Source: Psychromicrobium lacuslunae (GTDB taxonomy: Bacteria; Actinomycetota; Actinomycetes; Actinomycetales; Micrococcaceae). From it: a stretch of DNA of 64,000 bases. The translations under genes were made by a program, and so were the position numbers. The notes beneath the pieces are model-generated. The model was not told the origin of the DNA. It saw only the letters and a list, made by a program, of their open reading frames with translations, and did no database searches. The DNA lies in NCBI RefSeq assembly GCF_000950575.1, contig NZ_CP011005.1, forward strand, positions 3,224,001 through 3,288,000, written 5' to 3'. Each line of letters opens with the position of its first letter. Position 1 is the first letter of the stretch. Below are positions 25,314-33,846 of the stretch, in pieces.

Positions 25314-26580
25314 GCTACTGATGGTTGGTGGGGCCGGCCCCTCTGACCTCAGCATTGATGCCTGCCGTCGGGCAATGACTGCCGCGAAGAACTTGGGATT
25401 TGAGATAACCGTAACTTTTTCCGATATTGAGAGTCCGGAAGCCCAAGCGGTCTGTGACCTCGCTGACCATGTAGTTGCTGTCAGCCTTGCCGATACAGCT
25501 GAGCGGCGACGCTACATCAACGACCTCGAAGAACCGTATCAAGTGGTTTTCGGTGTGCGTGATGCCATGCAGTTGGCGGTAGCAGAGATTGCTGAAGCAC
25601 TGCAGGCCCGTGGCAACCCAGTCGAGAGCGTCCACCGCGCCATCCATAAAGATCTCTGCCGCGCCGCGCTGTCCTCGGCCGGCCTAACACAGCCTCGCTT
25701 TCAGCTGTGTAGCTCGCTTGAAGAGGCTGAACTCTTTGTTACACGAGAATCAGGACCAGTCATTATTAAACCGCGAGCGGGAACAGCCAGCATCGGAGTG
25801 AGTTTAGTAAATGGCCCCGAAGAACTTCCCGCGGCAATTGAATTGCTACCAGAGCCAGATTCCCACTTTATAGCGGAAAGCTACGTGAACGGCGAAGAGT
25901 TCAGCATCGAAGGTTACTTTCTGCAAGGCGAACCGGTTTACCTTGCCTGCACTGCCAAGCGAACGCTTTCGAGTAGCTGCTTTGTTGAGGTGGGGCACGT
26001 TGTACCCGCTCCGTACGGGCCGGCTGAGCGGAGCAAAATAGAGGACTCAACAACTCGGGCACTCGAGGCCCTGGATTTGAGCTTTGGGGTGTTCCACATC
26101 GAAGGCTGGATCGAGGAGGGCGAGGTAACTCTTGGCGAGATTCATACTCGGGTGGGTGGTGACTGGATTCATCTGATGGCGGAATATGCCTCGGGCGTTG
26201 ATTATTTCAGTGAGGTTTTCGCAGACGCGGTCGGCTCGGCAGTTCCGAAGGAAAAACTATCGCCACCCAGGCAAACCGCGGCAATTTATCTCACCCCGCC
26301 ACCGGGAGAAATTGTGGCGATTGAGGGGTGGCCAGTTGTGCTGGACGAGCCCGGGGTGCTTCATGCAGAACTTTCAGTGACGTCCGGCGGGTCTATCAGG
26401 AGATATCAAAGCAGCCGAGACCGCATCGGAGTAATAGTCGGTACGGCGGCGGGCGAGGCGAGTGAGGTTGAAGAGTACGTTCGTATGCTCAGCCGAACTG
26501 TGCAGTTCACGATGGCCGACGGGTCAGTATTCGACGGGCTCGGAACTTTGCTGGAGCGGAACGAAAGGTGGCGGAGTTGA
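25300..26580 (+). CDS. ATP-grasp amino-acid ligase-like enzyme, copy 2 (divergent)
   Basis: The 426-residue protein begins with a nucleotide-fold segment (LLMVGGAGPSDLSIDACR) and has ATP-grasp motifs GPVIIKPRAGTASIGVSLV, AESYVNGEEFSIEGYF and HIEGWIEEGEVTLGEIHTR, with GGDWI near the metal site. A family-typical domain of about 100 residues with GEIVAIEG closes it. It overlaps copy 1 by 14 nt and the epimerase-like gene by 13 nt. Its low similarity to copies 1 and 3 suggests a different substrate or position. The adjacency of an L-amino-acid-ligase-like enzyme and a dipeptide epimerase suggests it makes the dipeptide that the next enzyme isomerises; this is inference. Confidence 0.87.
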   Translation: MSATKLLMVGGAGPSDLSIDACRRAMTAAKNLGFEITVTFSDIESPEAQAVCDLADHVVAVSLADTAERRRYINDLEEPYQVVFGVRDAMQLAVAEIAEALQARGNPVESVHRAIHKDLCRAALSSAGLTQPRFQLCSSLEEAELFVTRESGPVIIKPRAGTASIGVSLVNGPEELPAAIELLPEPDSHFIAESYVNGEEFSIEGYFLQGEPVYLACTAKRTLSSSCFVEVGHVVPAPYGPAERSKIEDSTTRALEALDLSFGVFHIEGWIEEGEVTLGEIHTRVGGDWIHLMAEYASGVDYFSEVFADAVGSAVPKEKLSPPRQTAAIYLTPPPGEIVAIEGWPVVLDEPGVLHAELSVTSGGSIRRYQSSRDRIGVIVGTAAGEASEVEEYVRMLSRTVQFTMADGSVFDGLGTLLERNERWRS

Positions 26581-27581
26581 AGACCACAGTTAGTGTGAGC
26601 CTTGAGCCGTTCAAATTGGAGCGTGAATTCCGAGTATCGCATGCGGTTACCTCCCAGGTGCATCTACTTCACCTAGTATTGACCGGGCCAGACGGGAGCG
26701 CTGGCAGTGGCGAGATCTCGGCCGATTCGGCATTCGATCAAAATGCGGAACTCATCGCGCAAGAAGCGAGGGACATCGTTGAACAGGGCTTTTCGGAAAG
26801 CGAGCTGTCCGAGGTAGCAGAAATCGAAAAAGCATTGGGAAGCTGGCGGGGGCGGGTATCTGGTCCGGCTCTTCTGCTTGCTGAGATGGCTTTGCTCGAC
26901 CGGTGTGCCCGTCTTAGAGACGAATCAACTTGGGAAGTACTACGCCTACCGGAGCCTGGGAAGATCCAGTTGTTACACACAGTGCCGATCGGGGAGGACG
27001 CTTCAGTTCGACAAAGACCGCTCAAAGTCAAAGTCGGGGGAGCACACGACCTTGAGGTCATCGAGAGTCTGCAGGGGCAGGCAGGTCCGATTATGCTCGA
27101 CGTCAATGAAGGTTGGGATCGGGATGCGTGGCAGAAGTTGTCTGCTGCTGTGCAAAGTCTTGCGCCCGCAGTTTTAGAAGACCCGACCAAAGATGAAACG
27201 TTACTCGAGGAAATCAAGGAGAGCTTGCCGTCCACATCTATCGTGCTTGATGAAAGCATCCACGATCAACGTGATATCGAACGGGCTCTGCGGATCGGGG
27301 TCGGTGCCAACGTTAAAATCATGCGGATGGGGGGCCTGTTTCCGGCAATTCAGTCCCTGCAGAGATTGCGTCAGAACGGGCGGACAAGCATGCTGGGCAG
27401 TTTCCTCGAACCCGCCAACGCGGTAGCTTATGCCGCTCAGTTAAACGCCCTGGCGGACTGGACAGATCTGGATGGGCACTTTTGGATCTCCGGCGACCAA
27501 CCAACAATGCAATACTGGCTTGATTCTAGTCGCTCTGGTAATCCAGTCATCGACTACCGGAAATATGAGCAGCATGCATAA
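26568..27581 (+). CDS. Enolase-superfamily dipeptide epimerase-like enzyme
   Basis: The 337-residue protein carries every residue expected of the muconate-lactonising/dipeptide-epimerase branch: the K-x-K pair Lys153/Lys155 in LKVKVGG, the metal ligands Asp178 (MLDVNE), Glu204 (LEDP) and Asp228 (LDES), and the opposite-face base Lys250 (NVKIMRMGG). An N-terminal capping domain and a closing DGHFW segment are present. Dipeptide epimerases invert the alpha-carbon of the C-terminal residue of a dipeptide, for example L-Ala-L-Glu to L-Ala-D-Glu. Here it is embedded between ATP-grasp and peptidase genes of a secondary-metabolite operon. The start is a GTG overlapping the previous gene. Confidence 0.9.
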   Translation: MAELKTTVSVSLEPFKLEREFRVSHAVTSQVHLLHLVLTGPDGSAGSGEISADSAFDQNAELIAQEARDIVEQGFSESELSEVAEIEKALGSWRGRVSGPALLLAEMALLDRCARLRDESTWEVLRLPEPGKIQLLHTVPIGEDASVRQRPLKVKVGGAHDLEVIESLQGQAGPIMLDVNEGWDRDAWQKLSAAVQSLAPAVLEDPTKDETLLEEIKESLPSTSIVLDESIHDQRDIERALRIGVGANVKIMRMGGLFPAIQSLQRLRQNGRTSMLGSFLEPANAVAYAAQLNALADWTDLDGHFWISGDQPTMQYWLDSSRSGNPVIDYRKYEQHA

Positions 27582-29610
27582 ATCTTCAGTGCTTCCCTTT
27601 GGAAAATGGGCTTCACCGATTACTGCTTATCAAGTAGCTCAATGCGATGCTCCCGTCGAATGGGCAGGATTCTACGGATCCGATCCGTGCTGGATTGAGT
27701 CACGACCAGCAGAAGCGGGACGTCGCGCACTGGTTCGCTCGCACGAAGGAAAGTCTGGAGATATTCGCTGGGAATCTTCGGTCCAGAGCAAAGTCATTGG
27801 CTATGGTGGGGTGCCGTGGGCGCCAGTCTCACGATCTGATACGGATGGTTTGCTCATTGTTGATGGCGTCGATCAGCGCGTTTATCTCTTGAGACCTGGG
27901 AATGATCGAGTTGCACTGACGCCCGAGGCGATCGAAGGAGAATACCGATACTCCGAATTTTCCGTGACAAACCATCAAATCTGGTGTTTAAGAGAGACTG
28001 TGCTGGACGAGGCTGGCCAAAATGTGCAGCGACACATTGTCTCATTTCCGATCTCGGGAGCGGCAGCATCCGATGGCTCGCTAGTGCGAGTCAGGGCCGC
28101 CAGCCATGACTTTATGACCGGACCGAAGATTTCGGACGATGGTAGACGAGTTGCCTGGATCGGCTGGAATCACCCGGCCATGCCCTGGGATCGTACGGAA
28201 GTCATGATTGCCGAAATTCCCCAAGGTGATGAATCGCTATCTGCAATGTGCGTTGCAGGTAAGGACGCGGAGTCGATTACTCAATTGGAATGGTCAACCA
28301 GCGATCGCGGAGCATTGCTGGTGGTGACCGATCGGAGTGGCTGGTGGAACATTGATCAAATCAATGAAGACGGAACCCGTCAAAATCTACACGCGGCGGC
28401 CGAGGAATTTGCGGACGCATTATGGCGGATCGGTCAGCGGTGGTTTGTGCCGCTGGATAACGGTTCGATCGCCGTGGTGCATGGCAGGAACACTCGGCGG
28501 CTGGGAATTCTAGATATCTACGGGCATCTGACTGATTTGGATACGCCATTTACGGAATGGTTCTCAATCTCAACCGACGGTCGGAAAATAGTCGCGGTGG
28601 CTGCTTCTCCGGTTCATCGGCGTACCGTCATAACGGTTGATCCGGAAACTAACACCTGGGAGACCATCCGGCCCGGTATATCCTCGAACGATGAATATAC
28701 CTCTGTTCCTGAACTCCGCGTTTGGCGCCACGTTGATGGGCGTGAGGTTCATGCCCATCAGTATCGACCTTATAGTCCGATTTTCACCGCCCCTTCGGGA
28801 CAAAAACCGCCTTATATTGTTGTCGCTCACGGCGGGCCAACAAGCCGCAGCCAAGCCATAAGAAGCCAGGAGTTCAGCTATTTCACCAGCCGGGGAATAG
28901 GGGTAATAGACGTTCAATATGGTGGATCCACGGGTTTTGGCCGCGAATTTAGGATGCTACTTCAGCAAAACTGGGGAGTTATCGATGTGATGGATGTTGA
29001 GTTTGTAGCCCATAAGCTACTGGAGGAGGGCGAAGCTGGGAAGCTTGCTATTCGCGGTGGTAGCGCGGGTGGTTGGACAGCGGCTTGTGCAATCGGCAAA
29101 GAGTCTGGAAGGTTTGCAGCGGCTGCTATCTACTATCCGGTGATCTCACCTGAGCTGTGGTACGAAAACGGGACTCATGACTTTGAGTCGCGATATCTCG
29201 ATTCACTCCTCGGTCCTTGGCCCGAACAGCGTGAGGTCTATCGGCAGCGTTCGCCTTTAAGCAGTGCGAGTTCGATCCGAGTGCCTTTTGCACTGTTCCA
29301 AGGAGAAGAAGACACTGTTTGTCCACCGGAACAGGCTCGGGCCTTAATCGACGCAGTAGGTTCTGTGGGCGATGAGAAAGTTCGGATAAGGAACACCTAT
29401 AAGACTATCGCGGGTGAGGGTCACGGGTTTGTCAAAATCGAAACTTTGGAGAGTTGTTTAGAAGCCGAGCTCAGTTTGTTCCAATCTGCCCTTGTCGAAT
29501 CCTCGTCCGAATGCAGTGGAATGCCTGAAACTGAGAGTTCATCGCCCGACTTAACCCGACACAGCAACGTGCGGGATGGCCGGAAGGGAGCGGACACCAA
29601 TGGGTATTGA
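27565..29610 (+). CDS. S9 family prolyl-oligopeptidase-like serine peptidase (right copy)
   Basis: ATG 27565 or 27574 is the likely start, since the longer frame would overlap the epimerase gene by more than 100 nt; from 27565 it is 681 residues. A beta-propeller (about 1-400) precedes an alpha/beta hydrolase with VAHGGPTS, the nucleophile motif RGGSAGG (Ser near 500), FQGEEDTVCPP with the Asp, and GEGHGF with the His. The propeller shares a MPWD/MAWD landmark with the left copy at 5654. No signal peptide is seen. A role in trimming a protected or prodrug peptide, or in resistance, is inferred from the context. Confidence 0.88.
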   Translation: MSSMHKSSVLPFGKWASPITAYQVAQCDAPVEWAGFYGSDPCWIESRPAEAGRRALVRSHEGKSGDIRWESSVQSKVIGYGGVPWAPVSRSDTDGLLIVDGVDQRVYLLRPGNDRVALTPEAIEGEYRYSEFSVTNHQIWCLRETVLDEAGQNVQRHIVSFPISGAAASDGSLVRVRAASHDFMTGPKISDDGRRVAWIGWNHPAMPWDRTEVMIAEIPQGDESLSAMCVAGKDAESITQLEWSTSDRGALLVVTDRSGWWNIDQINEDGTRQNLHAAAEEFADALWRIGQRWFVPLDNGSIAVVHGRNTRRLGILDIYGHLTDLDTPFTEWFSISTDGRKIVAVAASPVHRRTVITVDPETNTWETIRPGISSNDEYTSVPELRVWRHVDGREVHAHQYRPYSPIFTAPSGQKPPYIVVAHGGPTSRSQAIRSQEFSYFTSRGIGVIDVQYGGSTGFGREFRMLLQQNWGVIDVMDVEFVAHKLLEEGEAGKLAIRGGSAGGWTAACAIGKESGRFAAAAIYYPVISPELWYENGTHDFESRYLDSLLGPWPEQREVYRQRSPLSSASSIRVPFALFQGEEDTVCPPEQARALIDAVGSVGDEKVRIRNTYKTIAGEGHGFVKIETLESCLEAELSLFQSALVESSSECSGMPETESSSPDLTRHSNVRDGRKGADTNGY

Positions 29611-30883
29611 AAACATCACAGCTTCGCAGGTGTTGCGGAGATTTTTGGCACTTTACGGGCTGCGCTGGGTGCCAGTTGGTCTATTAATTCCTTCCTTGGT
29701 ACTGCTCTGTCTGGAGAGAGGCATTTCGGTTGCGGATGTCGGTGTCGCGCTTAGTTTGCGGGGTTTCATTTGGCTGTTCATGGATTTGCCAGCTGGCAGC
29801 TTGGCGGACACTTGGGGGCGCAGGCCGGTTCTGCTTACTGCGGCTGCTGTGACCCTCATGAGCCACTTAGCGTTAGCGACCATCCCGACGCTCAGCGGTT
29901 TAGTCATTTTTTCCGTATTGCAGGGACTTTACAGAGGTTTGGATAGCGGAACCTTGAACGCTTGGTATGTGGATTCCATGATCGCCCTCGGGAAAAAAGA
30001 CTCAATTGAAAGAGGATTTAGGCTCTCTGGGGCAGTTCTGGGATGGTCAATTTGTGCGGGTTGCTTGCTCAGCGGCGTTCTTGTCTGGTGGCATCCGATT
30101 CCAGGAGTTACGGCGCTAAATCAACCGGTGTTGTTAGCGGTAGCTATCAATCTCATCGTTTTGGCGGCTTCTCTGCGATTCATACCGGAGACAAAGTTGT
30201 CATCGTCACAGCCCTTCGGCCGAGCAATCCGGAGCGTTCCGGCTACTCTGCGGGACGGCTTGCGGTTGGTTCGAAACAGTAAAATTCTTCTGGGCTTGGT
30301 ACTCGTGGAGCTTCTGTGGGGATTCGGAATGGTTGCTACCGAAACCCTGGTGCCGCTTCGACTCGAAGAGATTACTTCTCAAAGTGTCGCTGCCGTTATT
30401 CTCAGTCCTGTCACTGCTGCAGGCTGGGGAGTGTCCGCGCTCGGGGCAGCTGCTCTACCGTTACTCACCCGGAAATTCGGACGTGTTGGCGCTGCGGTCA
30501 CTTTGAAAATAGTACAAGGTATTGCGGTGATTGCAATGGGCTTGGTGGCTGGACCAGTAGGCGTAGTCCTCGGTTACCTTTTTTCGTACATCATCAATGG
30601 CGCTGCTACTCCACTCCATAACTCAATGGTGCACGATGCCATTGAGGGCCCCCATCGCACCACCGCATCTTCGGTGAATTCAACTGCCAATCAACTCGCC
30701 AATGCGCTGGGATTGATCGTCCTCACTCAGGTAGTTGGTTGGGCATCATCGGCGCTGGCCTTCATTGTCGCGGGGGTCGTGTTGGCAGCAGCGGCACCGC
30801 TGTATCTCTTGTCGCGAAGCCCGAAGGTTCCTCCCGGGAGCGGCCAAAAATCAAACGACAAGATGAAAGCCGACGAAGCATAG
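29600..30883 (+). CDS. Major facilitator superfamily exporter
   Basis: From ATG 29600 (GGAAGGGAG upstream) this is a 427-residue protein with about twelve hydrophobic helices. The loop between helices 2 and 3 reads AGSLADTWGRRPVLL, the MFS signature G-x-x-x-D-x-x-G-R-R. A cytoplasmic loop lies near residue 200. The start overlaps the S9 peptidase by 11 nt, so it is part of the operon. Its position makes it the obvious candidate for product export and self-resistance; the substrate is inferred. Confidence 0.9.
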   Translation: MGIENITASQVLRRFLALYGLRWVPVGLLIPSLVLLCLERGISVADVGVALSLRGFIWLFMDLPAGSLADTWGRRPVLLTAAAVTLMSHLALATIPTLSGLVIFSVLQGLYRGLDSGTLNAWYVDSMIALGKKDSIERGFRLSGAVLGWSICAGCLLSGVLVWWHPIPGVTALNQPVLLAVAINLIVLAASLRFIPETKLSSSQPFGRAIRSVPATLRDGLRLVRNSKILLGLVLVELLWGFGMVATETLVPLRLEEITSQSVAAVILSPVTAAGWGVSALGAAALPLLTRKFGRVGAAVTLKIVQGIAVIAMGLVAGPVGVVLGYLFSYIINGAATPLHNSMVHDAIEGPHRTTASSVNSTANQLANALGLIVLTQVVGWASSALAFIVAGVVLAAAAPLYLLSRSPKVPPGSGQKSNDKMKADEA

Positions 30884-30951
30884 ACGAAGTGGCCGGTATC
30901 AAGCGCTGACAAAGTCTTTCGATCTAAGACTCAGAAAACTAAAGGAAATCA

Positions 30952-31926
30952 ATGACTTTTGATGAAAACTTGTATGACGCGGAGGCTAGTCGAACTCTCA
31001 GGCGCTTGGCACGCTCGCCAGAGTACCGAGCCGCGTTCGACAATGGTGAGTTACTTAGGGAGACGCTTTGGCCAGCAGCTAACCGATATATTCTTAGCGA
31101 AGATTCCGTTGGCTTGTTGCAGAAGTTCCCGGTTTTAGCGGCCAAGGGCTATCGGCTTGCGGTCGAGCTAGTTGGCGAAGAGGCTAAAACAGCAGAAGAA
31201 ATTGACATCGTTGTCAATGAATATCTAGCGCTTCTTAAGCATCTCCCCGGAGCTATCGATGAGCCCGTACAGCTAGGCTTCGATCTATCCAATCTGGGTT
31301 CAACTCTGAGTTGGCAGCTCGCCGAGGAGAATACAGCGCGCTTGCTCACCGTGGCTGCCGAACAAAACGCTCACATCGTCCTGAGCATGGAAAACAGTGA
31401 ACAACTCCCCAATATTTTGAGGGTTTTTGAACGGCTTGCAAAAGATCATAAAAATATCGGGATAACGCTCCAAGCCTACCTTCATCGAACTCGTGATGAT
31501 ATTGCTCGGGTAGCCGAAATCGGAGCGAAGGTGCGGCTTGTTAAGGGTGTTTATGACGAGCCAGTGCAGCTAGCGCTGCCTAGGGGGGAAGAGCTCAATC
31601 GGAGGTATGAGAGTTTACTTGAATACATGCTCGAGTTGGGGATAAAGACGTCGATGGCGACTCACGACTCTGCGGTTATTTCAATGGCGAGAAATGAGGG
31701 CTTGCTCTCGAGAGTCGAAGAAGTTGAAATGCTTCATGGGGTTCAACCGGGGCTCCTGAAGAGCCTTAAGGAGGAGGGAGTTCCCTGCAGAATTTACTGC
31801 TGTTATGGCCGGTCTTGGTGGCTCCATCTGCTGCATCGATTGGCCGAGCATCCGGCTAATGTCCTTCAGAGTATTGCTGATATCGGCGATCACAGACGTA
31901 CAGCGTCATCCGGCGCTGACTATTAA
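30952..31926 (+). CDS. Proline dehydrogenase-like flavoenzyme
   Basis: This 324-residue single-domain protein matches monofunctional PRODH: GITLQAYLHRTRDD, RLVKGVYDEP (Lys198), SMATHDSAV, EVEMLHGVQPG, and RIYCCYGRSWWLHLLHRLAE followed by HPANV. In catabolic PRODH the last motif ends Tyr-x-x-Arg-Arg and the two Arg residues clamp the proline carboxylate; here it reads His292-Leu-Leu-His295-Arg296, so one Arg and the Tyr are replaced. The FAD TIM-barrel fold appears intact. No pyrroline-5-carboxylate dehydrogenase gene is adjacent. It probably oxidises a pathway-specific proline derivative or another cyclic or N-acylated residue; this is inference. Confidence 0.85.
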   Translation: MTFDENLYDAEASRTLRRLARSPEYRAAFDNGELLRETLWPAANRYILSEDSVGLLQKFPVLAAKGYRLAVELVGEEAKTAEEIDIVVNEYLALLKHLPGAIDEPVQLGFDLSNLGSTLSWQLAEENTARLLTVAAEQNAHIVLSMENSEQLPNILRVFERLAKDHKNIGITLQAYLHRTRDDIARVAEIGAKVRLVKGVYDEPVQLALPRGEELNRRYESLLEYMLELGIKTSMATHDSAVISMARNEGLLSRVEEVEMLHGVQPGLLKSLKEEGVPCRIYCCYGRSWWLHLLHRLAEHPANVLQSIADIGDHRRTASSGADY

Positions 31927-31947
31927 AACGAAAGAAAAGGTAGCAAA

Positions 31948-32409
31948 ATGACCTCTGAAATTCTCCGCGTATCGGTTGACAGCAAGGATCCGTACGGACA
32001 GAGCTTGTGGTGGGCGAAAGTGATCGGGTACACCGAAGATCCGACCAACCGAAATTATCCTGAGGATCCTTGTGGCCTCCTCATCACCACAGGTGATGGG
32101 TTGCCTGCGCTCGTCTTCGAAAGAGAGCGTCCTAGCGATAGCGAGCGAATTCGCCCAACAGAGATGCATCTGGATATCAAACCTACCGACTGCACTCAGG
32201 CTGAAGAAGTGCAGCGACTTCAAGACATGGGGGCAACCATTCTCGAAGATCACCGTGACAATGAAGGTCGTGAGGGTTGGGTGGTGATGGCAGATCTGGA
32301 GGGCAACAACTTCTGTGTACTCCGCTCAGAGCAAGACAAAGCCGAATGGGTGGAAAAGCTGGACAAACTTGGGATCAAGCCTCGCAATGAAGCTGTGGGG
32401 GATCAATGA
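31948..32409 (+). CDS. VOC-superfamily protein (glyoxalase/bleomycin-resistance fold)
   Basis: The 153-residue protein has the paired beta-alpha-beta-beta-beta layout of the VOC fold: LWWAKVIGYTED, LPALVFERE, MHLDIKPTD, MGATILEDHR and VVMADLEGNNFCVLRS. The His and Glu/Asp positions are consistent with metal binding but the site cannot be confirmed. VOC proteins act as lyases, isomerases, dioxygenases or drug-binding resistance proteins. It has a good ribosome-binding site (AAAGAAAAGG) and overlaps the third ATP-grasp gene as ATGA. Self-resistance by product binding or a tailoring step are both possible. Confidence 0.8.
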   Translation: MTSEILRVSVDSKDPYGQSLWWAKVIGYTEDPTNRNYPEDPCGLLITTGDGLPALVFERERPSDSERIRPTEMHLDIKPTDCTQAEEVQRLQDMGATILEDHRDNEGREGWVVMADLEGNNFCVLRSEQDKAEWVEKLDKLGIKPRNEAVGDQ

Positions 32410-33656
32410 TTCCTGAACGTACTGTAGGCGTTCTTGTGGATGCCTACAGTACGGGGAACTATCTACCTCCTGTTTTCGATGAATTAGGAATTGATTTAGT
32501 TCATGTTTTTAGCACTCCGGAGCCGATGACCACTATGCTTCAACCCAATCCTGATGGCTATTGCAAGATGCTCGCCATGGGCCGGGATGACGTTGTGGCT
32601 GAGCTCCAAGCCCTACAACCTTCGTTTGTCATTGCAGGGCAGGAGCCAGGCGTTCCGCTAGCAGATTGGCTTAGCGAGACCCTTAATCTCCGAACCAATG
32701 GTTCCGCGCTTTCTTCGGCGAGGCGAAACAAATTTGAGATGATCGAGACGGTAGGTGCAGCGGGCCTAAAAGTCGCGAAGCAAAGCCTCGCTAATAGTGC
32801 TGAGGCGGCGGCGGATTGGGCAAGAACCAATGCTCATTGGCCATGTGTAGTAAAGCCCATCTCCTCAGCATCAACAGACGGCGTCGTTGTTTGTCGATCT
32901 GAAGCGGAGGTGCTTTCGGCAGCAAGAAGGATTCTTGGAAAACGCGATATTTTCGATGAGCTTAATGACCAAGTCTTAGTTCAGACGTATTTAGCGGGCA
33001 CTGAGTACATTGTGGATACTGTTTCCTGTGATGGCCAAGCCCGTGTCGTTGGCATCTGGCGTTATGAGAAGTTTCTCCTCGATGACGGGAGCCCCATTTA
33101 CAATCGTGATGTCCTGGTTGCGCCATCGGATCCAATCTGTGACTCGCTTCGTGAATACGTCACTCGAGTTCTAGATGCTTTGGGTATTCAGAACGGGCCA
33201 GCGCATGCTGAGATCATTGTGGAAGCGGATGGGCCGGCTCTGGTCGAGATTGGAGGCCGGTTGAATGGCAATATGCACCCGGCTCTACATGATATTTGCC
33301 TCGGCACAGATCAGGCGAAGCTCACAGCTCAGCTGTATGCCTCTTCTAAGGATTTTACTGATAATTATCTTAAACAGCCCTACACAGTTAGGCAGCCCGC
33401 AGTCGTTTATAACGCCCCAACTTCGCATAGCGGAACCGTTGTTTCAATCGATGATGAGCTTGTGTCACGAATACGTGACTTTCCGAGCGTGGTAGATCTG
33501 ACCGTGAAAAAGAAACCCGGAGACGTAATTCGACCAACCACTGATTTACTGTCGAGTCCGCTGCGGTTTTTTATGACCCACGAAGATGAGGCTCAATTGG
33601 AGAATGACTATCACAAGATTGAGCAAATACATGAGGAAATATACGTAGTCTCCTGA
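32406..33656 (+). CDS. ATP-grasp amino-acid ligase-like enzyme, copy 3
   Basis: The 416-residue protein is a close paralogue of the enzyme at 24015; the two share STPE-MTTM, AGQEPGV-LAD, KFEMIE, VVKPISSA-DGV and HAEIIVEADGPALVEIGGR blocks in register. The ATP-binding Lys in WPCVVKPISSASTDG and the Glu/Arg metal-site end are intact, so it should be active. It closes the operon. Retention of two similar ligases suggests two different amino-acid additions, or an assembly step and a protective step. Confidence 0.87.
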   Translation: MIPERTVGVLVDAYSTGNYLPPVFDELGIDLVHVFSTPEPMTTMLQPNPDGYCKMLAMGRDDVVAELQALQPSFVIAGQEPGVPLADWLSETLNLRTNGSALSSARRNKFEMIETVGAAGLKVAKQSLANSAEAAADWARTNAHWPCVVKPISSASTDGVVVCRSEAEVLSAARRILGKRDIFDELNDQVLVQTYLAGTEYIVDTVSCDGQARVVGIWRYEKFLLDDGSPIYNRDVLVAPSDPICDSLREYVTRVLDALGIQNGPAHAEIIVEADGPALVEIGGRLNGNMHPALHDICLGTDQAKLTAQLYASSKDFTDNYLKQPYTVRQPAVVYNAPTSHSGTVVSIDDELVSRIRDFPSVVDLTVKKKPGDVIRPTTDLLSSPLRFFMTHEDEAQLENDYHKIEQIHEEIYVVS

Positions 33657-33684
33657 CTATTTAGTAGTTCACGCCTCTCAACTG

Positions 33685-33724
33685 CCGGGTGGCTACTCAC
33701 GAAGTATGGTGAGAAGTCACCCGG
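33685..33724 (+). terminator. Hairpin at the right end of the biosynthetic locus
   Basis: CCGGGTG (33685-33691) pairs with CACCCGG (33718-33724), and inside it CTCAC (33696-33700) pairs with GTGAG (33709-33713). The structure begins 29 nt after the last biosynthetic stop codon, between convergent genes. There is no strong T-tract. Confidence 0.55.
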
Positions 33725-33846
33725 TGTTGGTGACAACTGGTGGTTAGTGGCTCGCCCAGTGTTGGCGTGCTTGGATGGCGCAGCAGTCGGTTCATTTCAT
33801 GGTCTTGAAGTGGCAGATTCCACCGTGCATCCTCTTATTGCGACGC

